NCBI GenBank assembly: GCA_938036545.1
Contig: CALHQJ010000112.1
Coordinates: 1-12,659 of the forward strand
DNA from: an uncultured Clostridium sp.
GTDB lineage: Bacteria; Bacillota; Clostridia; Lachnospirales; Lachnospiraceae
Reading direction: 5' to 3'
DNA length: 12,659 nt
Positions within the stretch are counted from its first letter, which is position 1; each line of letters opens with the position of its first letter. Made by a program: the position numbers and the translations under genes. This document shows, piece by piece, positions 7,743 to 12,659 of the stretch. The notes beneath the pieces are model-generated. The model saw only the letters and a list, made by a program, of their open reading frames with translations. It did no database searches and had not been told where the DNA came from.

Positions 7743-8339
7743 ATGAAAAAGAATTTAGATTTACGAGTACAAAAGACTTATCAAAGTTTAACACAGGCCT
7801 TACAGGAGCTGCTTTCAGAAAAAAGCCTTGACGAAATTACCGTAACCGAACTGTGCGAGCGGGCACAAACCCGAAAAGCTACTTTTTACAAACATTTTGG
7901 AGATAAATATGAACTGTTTACGTTTATCATACGTGAGCTTCAGGAAGAGTATGATAATTCCGTCCAGGAAACTGCCAACGACCATGATGCCGAAACCTAT
8001 TACACCGGCATGTTCCTGTATTATCTGGAATTTGTAGAAAACCACGAAGACGTCTTTTTAAAGATCCTGTCTTCGCCGTCCCATGAAACCATTATTGCTC
8101 TCTTATCTGAGCAGTTAAAAACCCACCTTACCATTCACATGAAAGAAGATCAAAAAAAGGGCAGGGCATTAGGACCGTATCCGGAGCTTCTGGCCGCCAT
8201 GTACACCGGTATTATTGTCTTTGCCGCCCGTTGGTGGATTACCCAGGAAGTGCGGATTGATAAAGAAGAAGTTGTAAAATATTTTGAAACCTTAGTGCCA
8301 TCTAAGCCATCTGAAAGCCTTGCTGTATCTCTGGCTTAG
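7743..8339 (+). CDS. TetR/AcrR-family transcriptional regulator
   Basis: A 198-residue DNA-binding repressor type. Residues 8-60 form the TetR N-terminal domain, with the helix-turn-helix around ITVTELCERAQTRKATFYKHFGDKYELF (32-59, given in part: TELCERAQTRKATFYKHF). The C-terminal part (about 65-185) is a helical ligand and dimer domain that I cannot assign to a ligand class. The start at 7743 is supported by GGAGGG 5 bases upstream; an in-frame ATG at 7704 has no such site. It diverges from the transporter operon and most likely represses that operon and itself, responding to a substrate of the MMPL pump. This is the usual arrangement for TetR regulators beside exporters, but it is inferred from context. 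It converges with tpiA, and a shared terminator lies between them. I see no convincing promoter of its own; the best is an extended -10, TGCTATTTT, at 7713-7721. Confidence 0.9.
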   Translation: MKKNLDLRVQKTYQSLTQALQELLSEKSLDEITVTELCERAQTRKATFYKHFGDKYELFTFIIRELQEEYDNSVQETANDHDAETYYTGMFLYYLEFVENHEDVFLKILSSPSHETIIALLSEQLKTHLTIHMKEDQKKGRALGPYPELLAAMYTGIIVFAARWWITQEVRIDKEEVVKYFETLVPSKPSESLAVSLA

Positions 8340-8364
8340 AAGCAGACCATAAAGTAAATTCAAA

Positions 8365-8414
8365 AAACCGGAAATAAGAGGTGTTCCTATGGGGTATCTG
8401 CTTATTTCCGGTTT
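8365..8414. terminator. Bidirectional terminator between tetR and tpiA
   Basis: AAACCGGAAATAAG (8365-8378) pairs perfectly with CTTATTTCCGGTTT (8401-8414), a 14-bp stem around a 22-base loop. On the minus strand the stem runs into a T-tract (GGTTTTTTG), so it ends the gap-pgk-tpiA transcript well. On the plus strand the downstream sequence is less U-rich (TTTCCTG). There, however, the loop can fold further through G-U pairs down to a UAU tip, so it may also serve tetR. Confidence 0.8.
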
Positions 8415-8448
8415 CCTGTTATATTGAAGTTTTCACTTGATTACTTGA

Positions 8449-9198
8449 TTATTTGTTATAGCAAACAATCTGGCCAAAATCTGGCTTTAAAGAAGCGCCG
8501 CCTACTAAGCCGCCATCAATGTCAGGCTGTGCAAACAGTTCTGCTGCATTGCCTGCATTTACAGATCCGCCGTACTGAATACGGATGGCTTCTGCAGTTG
8601 CCTCATCGTAAATCTCGCCGATGCACTGACGAATTGCTGCGCAAACCTCTTCAGCCTGCTCGGTAGTAGCGGTCTTGCCGGTACCGATTGCCCAGATTGG
8701 CTCATAAGCAATAACAGTCGTCTTAGCCTGATCTGCAGTTACATTTAAGAATGCAATCTTAATCTGCTGACGAATCCAGTCAATGGTAATGCCCTGCTCT
8801 CTCTGGGTCAGAGTCTCGCCGCAGCAGATGATAGGAGTAATGCCGCACTCTAATGCTTTTAAGACTTTCTTATTTACAGTTTCGTCTGTCTCTGCGAAGT
8901 ATTCTCTTCTCTCAGAATGGCCGATTACTACATATTTAACGCCTGCGTCTACTAACATCTTAGGAGAAATCTCTCCGGTGTAAGCGCCCTTATCCTCAAA
9001 GTACATATTCTCAGCACCGATATGGATGTTGGTTCCCTTTGCTGCTTCCATAGCTGGAATGATGTCGATTGCAGGAACGCAGAATACTACGTCTACATCA
9101 TCATTTGCTACTAATGGCTTTAAGGTATTTACCAGCTCAACCGCTTCGGTTGGAGTCATGTTCATTTTCCAGTTTCCTGCTACAATTTTCTTTCTCAT
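8449..9198 (-). CDS. tpiA: Triosephosphate isomerase
   Basis: Interconverts dihydroxyacetone phosphate and glyceraldehyde 3-phosphate in glycolysis, in the cytoplasm. The 249-residue length is normal for the family. All key parts are present: GNWKMN with catalytic K11, VVIGHSERR with H94, AYEPIWAIGTGKTAT with catalytic E166 and the mobile loop 6 behind it, then YGGSV (209-213) and the GLVGGAS phosphate-binding stretch (230-236). It starts 18 bases after the pgk stop, with AGGGAG upstream, and is the last gene of the gap-pgk-tpiA operon. The terminator at 8365-8414 follows. No gpmI or eno gene follows in this window, although those genes often do so in related clusters. Confidence 0.98.
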   Translation of the reverse strand: MRKKIVAGNWKMNMTPTEAVELVNTLKPLVANDDVDVVFCVPAIDIIPAMEAAKGTNIHIGAENMYFEDKGAYTGEISPKMLVDAGVKYVVIGHSERREYFAETDETVNKKVLKALECGITPIICCGETLTQREQGITIDWIRQQIKIAFLNVTADQAKTTVIAYEPIWAIGTGKTATTEQAEEVCAAIRQCIGEIYDEATAEAIRIQYGGSVNAGNAAELFAQPDIDGGLVGGASLKPDFGQIVCYNK

Positions 9199-9216
9199 AG
9201 TATCGCTTCTCCCTGA

Positions 9217-10422
9217 TTATTTATCGTTAGCTGCTGCTACACCTGGCAGTTCCTTACCCTCTAAGAACTCTAAGGAAGCACCGCCGCCAGTAGAAATATG
9301 GGTCATCTTATCACCAAATCCTAACTGGTTTACTGCTGCTGCAGAGTCACCGCCGCCAATAATGGTAGTTGCATCTGTCTCAGCCAGAGCTTTTGCTACT
9401 GCAATAGTTCCTGCTGCCAAAGTCGGGTTCTCAAATACGCCCATCGGTCCGTTCCAAACAACGGTCTTAGCACTCTTAACTGCATCTGCATACAGTGCTG
9501 CAGTCTTAGGTCCGATATCAACGCCTTCTCTTTCAGCTGGGATTGCATCTACAGAAACAACCTCTACCTCTACAGGAGCATCGATTGGATTTGGGAAATC
9601 TGCGATAGTAACGGCATCGATTGGAAGCAGAAGTTTCTTGCCCAGCTTCTCAGCCTTTTCCATCATTTCCTTGCAGTAATCGATCTTGGTGTCATCTACT
9701 AAGGACTTACCAATCTCTTTGCCCTGTGCCTTTAAGAAGGTATAAGCCATACCGCCGCCGATAATCAGGGTATCGCACTTCTCTAACAGGTTGGAGATAA
9801 CGTTTAACTTATCAGCTACTTTTGCGCCGCCTAAGATTGCAACGAAAGGACGAACTGGATTCTCAACTGCATTGCCTAAGAAGTCGATTTCTTTCTGCAT
9901 TAAGTATCCTACTACTGCAGTATCTACATACTGGGTAACACCTACGTTGGAGCAGTGTGCTCTGTGGGCAGTACCAAATGCGTCGTTTACATATACATCA
10001 CACAGGGAAGCCAGCTCTTTGCTGAACTCTTCGCCGTTCTTAGTTTCTTCTTTACGGTAACGGGTGTTCTCTAACAGAACTACATCACCGTCATTCATAG
10101 CTTCTACTGCTGCTTTTGCATTTGGTCCAACTACTTCAGCATCTGCTGCAAACTTTACTTCCTGGCCTAACAATTCGCTCAGTCTTACTGCTACTGGAGC
10201 TAAAGATAATTCTGGTTTTGGCTCTCCTTTCGGTTTACCTAAATGGGAGCAAAGAATTACTTTGCCGCCGTCAGCGATCAGTTTTTTAATGGTAGGAAGA
10301 GCTGCTACCAGACGGTTTTCGTCTGTAATCTTGCCCTCTTTTAACGGTACGTTGAAATCGCATCTGCAAAGAACGCGTTTGCCCTTTACATTAATATCAT
10401 CTACAGATTTTTTATTAAGCAT
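9217..10422 (-). CDS. pgk: Phosphoglycerate kinase
   Basis: Makes ATP from 1,3-bisphosphoglycerate in glycolysis, giving 3-phosphoglycerate. The 401-residue length is normal for the bacterial enzyme. Family motifs appear in order: RCDFNVP (20-26), HLGKPKG (60-66), NDAFGTAHRAH (146-156), LGGAKVADK (197-205), WNGPMGVFE (323-331), GGGDSAAA (356-363) and the C-terminal STGGGAS (377-383). Together they cover both substrate sites and the hinge. The start has GAAAGGGG about 8 bases upstream. It lies between gap (75-base gap holding a strong hairpin) and tpiA (18-base gap). Confidence 0.98.
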   Translation of the reverse strand: MLNKKSVDDINVKGKRVLCRCDFNVPLKEGKITDENRLVAALPTIKKLIADGGKVILCSHLGKPKGEPKPELSLAPVAVRLSELLGQEVKFAADAEVVGPNAKAAVEAMNDGDVVLLENTRYRKEETKNGEEFSKELASLCDVYVNDAFGTAHRAHCSNVGVTQYVDTAVVGYLMQKEIDFLGNAVENPVRPFVAILGGAKVADKLNVISNLLEKCDTLIIGGGMAYTFLKAQGKEIGKSLVDDTKIDYCKEMMEKAEKLGKKLLLPIDAVTIADFPNPIDAPVEVEVVSVDAIPAEREGVDIGPKTAALYADAVKSAKTVVWNGPMGVFENPTLAAGTIAVAKALAETDATTIIGGGDSAAAVNQLGFGDKMTHISTGGGASLEFLEGKELPGVAAANDK

Positions 10423-10452
10423 TGGAATTACCCCTTTCTTTCAATAGATAAA

Positions 10453-10479
10453 GGGGTCCGGTCCAAAAGACCGGACCCC
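10453..10479 (-). terminator. Intercistronic hairpin between gap and pgk
   Basis: GGGGTCCGGTC (10453-10463) and GACCGGACCCC (10469-10479) form a perfect GC-rich 11-bp stem with a 5-base loop. On the minus strand it follows the gap stop by about 18 bases and is followed by TTTATCTATTG, a short U-tract. It may be a partial terminator, or a stem that protects the gap message end so that gap is made in excess of pgk and tpiA. Full termination is unlikely, because I see no clear promoter between it and pgk. Confidence 0.7.
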
Positions 10480-10497
10480 ATCAGGTCTAAGGTTCAA

Positions 10498-11529
10498 TTA
10501 TGCTAATTCAGCAAAGTACTTAATGGTTCTAACCATCTGGCTGGTGTAGGAGTTCTCGTTGTCATACCAAGAAACAACCTGTACCTGATATAAATCATCG
10601 CCAACCTTGGAAACCATGGTCTGAGTAGCATCAAATAAGGAACCGAACTTCATGCCGATAACGTCAGAAGATACAATCTGATCTTCATTGTAGCCGAAGG
10701 ATGCGCTTGCTGCTGCCTTCATAGCTGCATTGATGCCTTCTACAGTTACGTCTGCACCCTTAACAACTGCGGTTAAGATGGTGGTAGAACCGGTCGGAAC
10801 CGGAACACGCTGTGCAGAACCGATAAGCTTGCCGTTTAATTCTGGAATAACCAGGCCGATTGCTTTTGCAGCACCGGTAGAGTTTGGAACGATGTTAGCA
10901 GCGCCTGCTCTTGCTCTTCTTAAGTCGCCCTTTCTGTGAGGACCGTCTAAGATCATCTGGTCGCCAGTGTAAGCATGGATGGTGCTCATAATACCGGACT
11001 GGATTGGAGCATAGTCATTTAATGCCTTAGCCATAGGAGCTAAGCAGTTAGTTGTACAGGAAGCTGCAGAAATAATCTGATCATCAGCGGTTAAGGTATC
11101 TTCGTTTACGCTGAATACGATGGTCTTTAAGTCGTTGCCTGCCGGAGCAGAGATAACAACTTTCTTAGCGCCTGCATTGATGTGTGCCATAGCTTTGTCC
11201 TTCTTGCAGTAGAAGCCGGTACACTCTAATACTACGTCTACGCCCAGTTCTCCCCATGGAAGATCTGCTGCGTTTGGCTCTTTATAAATGGTAATGGTCT
11301 TACCATCAACGATAATGCAGCCTTCGCCTGCTTCTACAGTGTGCTTGCCTTCGCCCATATGTCCACAGTATCCACCCTGAGCGGTGTCATACTTTAACAG
11401 ATTTGCTAACATCTTTGGATCAGTTAAATCGTTGATAGCTACTACGTCATATCCCTCTGCACCAAACATCTGTCTGAAAGCCAGACGGCCAATACGGCCA
11501 AAACCATTGATAGCTACTTTTACTGCCAT
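10498..11529 (-). CDS. gap: Glyceraldehyde-3-phosphate dehydrogenase, type I
   Basis: Oxidises and phosphorylates glyceraldehyde 3-phosphate to 1,3-bisphosphoglycerate with reduction of NAD. It has 343 residues, the normal length. The Rossmann fold opens with NGFGRIGR (8-15), and NDLTD carries D34, which points to NAD rather than NADP. The active-site stretch SAASCTTNCLAP has catalytic C158, and H185 lies in STIHAYTGDQ. WYDNENSY (321-328) closes the C-terminal domain. The start has AGGAGG 9 bases upstream. It is the first gene of the gap-pgk-tpiA operon, read from the promoter at 11583-11611 with a Rex-like operator in the leader, so expression should respond to the NADH/NAD ratio (inferred). 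It diverges from the histidinol-phosphatase gene. Confidence 0.98.
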   Translation of the reverse strand: MAVKVAINGFGRIGRLAFRQMFGAEGYDVVAINDLTDPKMLANLLKYDTAQGGYCGHMGEGKHTVEAGEGCIIVDGKTITIYKEPNAADLPWGELGVDVVLECTGFYCKKDKAMAHINAGAKKVVISAPAGNDLKTIVFSVNEDTLTADDQIISAASCTTNCLAPMAKALNDYAPIQSGIMSTIHAYTGDQMILDGPHRKGDLRRARAGAANIVPNSTGAAKAIGLVIPELNGKLIGSAQRVPVPTGSTTILTAVVKGADVTVEGINAAMKAAASASFGYNEDQIVSSDVIGMKFGSLFDATQTMVSKVGDDLYQVQVVSWYDNENSYTSQMVRTIKYFAELA

Positions 11530-11554
11530 GATTGAATTCCTCCTATTGATAAAC

Positions 11555-11572
11555 TTGTTAAATATTAATCAA
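11555..11572. promoter_or_regulatory. Rex redox-repressor operator
   Basis: TTGTTAA-ATAT-TAATCAA matches the Firmicute Rex consensus TTGTTAA-N4-TTAACAA at all but two positions, both in the right half. It covers about +4 to +21 of the predicted gap transcript, where a bound repressor would block initiation or early elongation. Rex is released from DNA by NADH and is known to control gap and fermentation genes in Clostridia. No rex gene lies in this window. Confidence 0.65.
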
Positions 11573-11582
11573 CCTATGCCTT

Positions 11583-11611
11583 ATTGTACAAAATTTTCCT
11601 GGAAATAGCAA
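11583..11611 (-). promoter_or_regulatory. Promoter of gap-pgk-tpiA
   Basis: On the minus strand the -35 box is TTGCTA (11611-11606), the spacer is 17 bases, and the -10 box is TACAAT (11588-11583). The transcript should start near 11576, leaving a leader of about 47 bases. The spacer contains an odd 11-base palindrome, TTTCCTGGAAA (11595-11605). Confidence 0.65.
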
Positions 11612-11619
11612 GTCCTTTT

Positions 11620-11660
11620 TTGAATTTAGTAGTGGTTTTTCTGATAATATCTGATATACT
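11620..11660 (+). promoter_or_regulatory. Possible promoter of the histidinol-phosphatase gene
   Basis: TTGAAT (11620-11625), a 17-base spacer and GATAAT (11643-11648) form a fair promoter. A second -10-like box, TATACT (11655-11660), follows within a near-duplicated stretch (CTGATAATAT CTGATATACT) but has no good -35 partner. Either could drive the gene at 11720. Confidence 0.4.
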
Positions 11661-11719
11661 TAGATGATGGAGCGAAAAAGCATTTTTCTCCTGAATACTA
11701 ATGAAAGGCGGTTATTTCC

Positions 11720-12565
11720 ATGAGCCTGATTTCCGGCGATTCCCTGATTTCAGAAAAAAGCGGCCGTATTCTGGCTGACACCCACGTTCATACGGAGTTT
11801 TCCGGCGATTCCCAAACCCCTTTAACCAGTCAGATTGAACAGGCTGTCAAACTGGGCATGAAAGAAATCTGCATTACGGATCACCATGATCTGGACGCCT
11901 CGTCTGATATTGACTTTACCCTGGATTTGGACAGGTACGTTCCTGCCATTCAGTCTGTCCAGCGCCAATATTTGGGGAAAATTGACGTAAGGCTTGGGAT
12001 TGAACTGGGGCTTCAGCTTCACCTGGTCCAGCAGCTGGATGCACTTACGAAATCTTATCCCTTCGATTATGTCATTGGTTCCAATCATTTTGTAGATAAC
12101 ATGGATCCTTACTTTCCGGCTTATTTTGAAGGAAAAAGCGAAGAAGAAGGATACCGGCGCTACTTTGAGTCCACATTAGAGCGGATTCAGGCAATCCCTG
12201 ATTTTGACGTACTGGGCCATCTGGATTACGTAGTCCGTTACGGCCCTGATAAAAACCGCAATTATTCCTATAATAAATACTGCGATCTGATTGATCCGAT
12301 TTTAAAAAATCTTGTGGAAACCGGCCGGGGACTGGAATGTAATACCGGCGGATACAAGTACGGCCTGGGACACCCCAATCCGGCTGAGGATATTTTAAAA
12401 CGCTATCTGGAGCTTGGCGGTGAGATCATCACCCTGGGGTCCGATGCCCATGCGCCGGTTCACCTGGCCTTTGATTTTGACCGGGCAAAAGACGTTTTGC
12501 GCAGCCTGGGCTTTCGGTATTACGCTGTTTACGCACAGCGGAAACCTCATTTTTATCCTTTATAA
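11720..12565 (+). CDS. hisJ: PHP-family histidinol-phosphatase (HisJ/HisK type)
   Basis: Hydrolyses histidinol phosphate to histidinol in histidine synthesis, if the family assignment holds. It has 281 residues, normal for the PHP-type enzyme. Metal-binding motifs of the PHP fold are complete and in order: ADTHVHTEFSGD (D20, H22, H24), ITDHHD (D54-D57), GIELG (E95), GSNHF (H123), GHLDYV (H167) and GSDAHAP (D242, H244). The start at 11720 has AAGGCGG 8 bases upstream. It stands alone here, with no other histidine genes nearby, which is common for this enzyme in Clostridia. Some relatives of this family act on other phosphate esters, so the substrate is less certain than the fold. Confidence 0.9.
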   Translation: MSLISGDSLISEKSGRILADTHVHTEFSGDSQTPLTSQIEQAVKLGMKEICITDHHDLDASSDIDFTLDLDRYVPAIQSVQRQYLGKIDVRLGIELGLQLHLVQQLDALTKSYPFDYVIGSNHFVDNMDPYFPAYFEGKSEEEGYRRYFESTLERIQAIPDFDVLGHLDYVVRYGPDKNRNYSYNKYCDLIDPILKNLVETGRGLECNTGGYKYGLGHPNPAEDILKRYLELGGEIITLGSDAHAPVHLAFDFDRAKDVLRSLGFRYYAVYAQRKPHFYPL

Positions 12566-12604
12566 TACTAAATACTACTATAATAGTAACTGTTCAGAAC
12601 GGGA

Positions 12605-12656
12605 CATCTTCTTGTCCGGCTTTGCCGAACAAGAAGCATCGGAGATTCCTCCGATG
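12605..12656. repeat. Dispersed palindromic repeat, right copy (two hairpins)
   Basis: Direct-orientation copy of the repeat at 4-54, about 40 bases past the stop of the histidinol-phosphatase gene. Hairpin one pairs 12608-12620 with 12624-12636 around a TTT loop, with one C/A mismatch that would be a G-U pair in minus-strand RNA. Hairpin two pairs CATCGGAG (12637-12644) with CTCCGATG (12649-12656) around ATTC, 8 bp. The window ends 3 bases later, so any longer element is cut off. It may also serve as the end of the hisJ transcript. Confidence 0.75.
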
Positions 12657-12659
12657 TGA

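Noticed and set aside
9026..9679. Open frames of 200 residues or so on the strand opposite pgk, tpiA and the GLUG gene.
   Set aside because: They lie fully within strongly supported genes, lack family features and are low-complexity shadows of biased codon use.
11669..11691. Hairpin GAAAAA-GCA-TTTTTC in the leader of the histidinol-phosphatase gene, considered as a riboswitch or attenuator.
   Set aside because: It is only a 6-bp A/T stem plus three outer pairs with a bulge, with no leader peptide rich in His and no conserved riboswitch core.
12414..12659. Open frame running off the right edge, ending in SGFAEQEASEIPPM.
   Set aside because: It overlaps the well-supported histidinol-phosphatase gene in another frame, and its end is the palindromic repeat read as protein.

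Overview
The window looks like a chromosomal segment from a gut-type Clostridia, most likely family Lachnospiraceae. This is inferred from family knowledge: the AGGAGG-type ribosome binding sites, the gap-pgk-tpiA glycolytic cluster, the GLUG-repeat plus beta-repeat surface protein and the GWWYV/GKWYYF cell-wall-binding repeats are all typical there. I cannot name the species from sequence alone. No rRNA, tRNA, CRISPR array, transposase or phage gene was seen.

Left block (1-7742), the accessory-looking part. A minus-strand operon runs from about 7674 down to 198. It encodes a cytidylate-kinase-like protein, an MMPL/RND-type membrane transporter, a 1114-residue secreted and membrane-anchored GLUG-repeat protein with a long helical insertion, and a secreted protein with C-terminal cell-wall-binding repeats. 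The last three genes are joined by 4-base ATGA overlaps, so they are almost certainly made together. A TetR-family regulator gene diverges from the operon head across a 175-base gap. That gap holds a good promoter for the operon (TTGTAT-17-TATAAT) and an inverted repeat that could be the regulator's operator. The products suggest an exporter whose partners sit outside the membrane and on the wall. I know of no described function for this combination, and it is the best candidate here for an undescribed system.

Middle block (8340-11611), core metabolism. Triosephosphate isomerase, phosphoglycerate kinase and glyceraldehyde-3-phosphate dehydrogenase form a minus-strand operon transcribed gap-pgk-tpiA. 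It has a strong promoter, a close match to the Rex redox-repressor operator just downstream of that promoter, a perfect 11-bp hairpin between gap and pgk, and a 14-bp terminator stem shared with the convergent tetR gene.

Right block (11612-12659). A plus-strand PHP-family histidinol-phosphatase gene diverges from gap. The window then closes in a palindromic repeat that also opens the window. The two copies are direct repeats of about 55 bases, each made of two successive hairpins, and look like a dispersed intergenic element. The region before the first gene (1-197) is non-coding and densely packed with hairpins.
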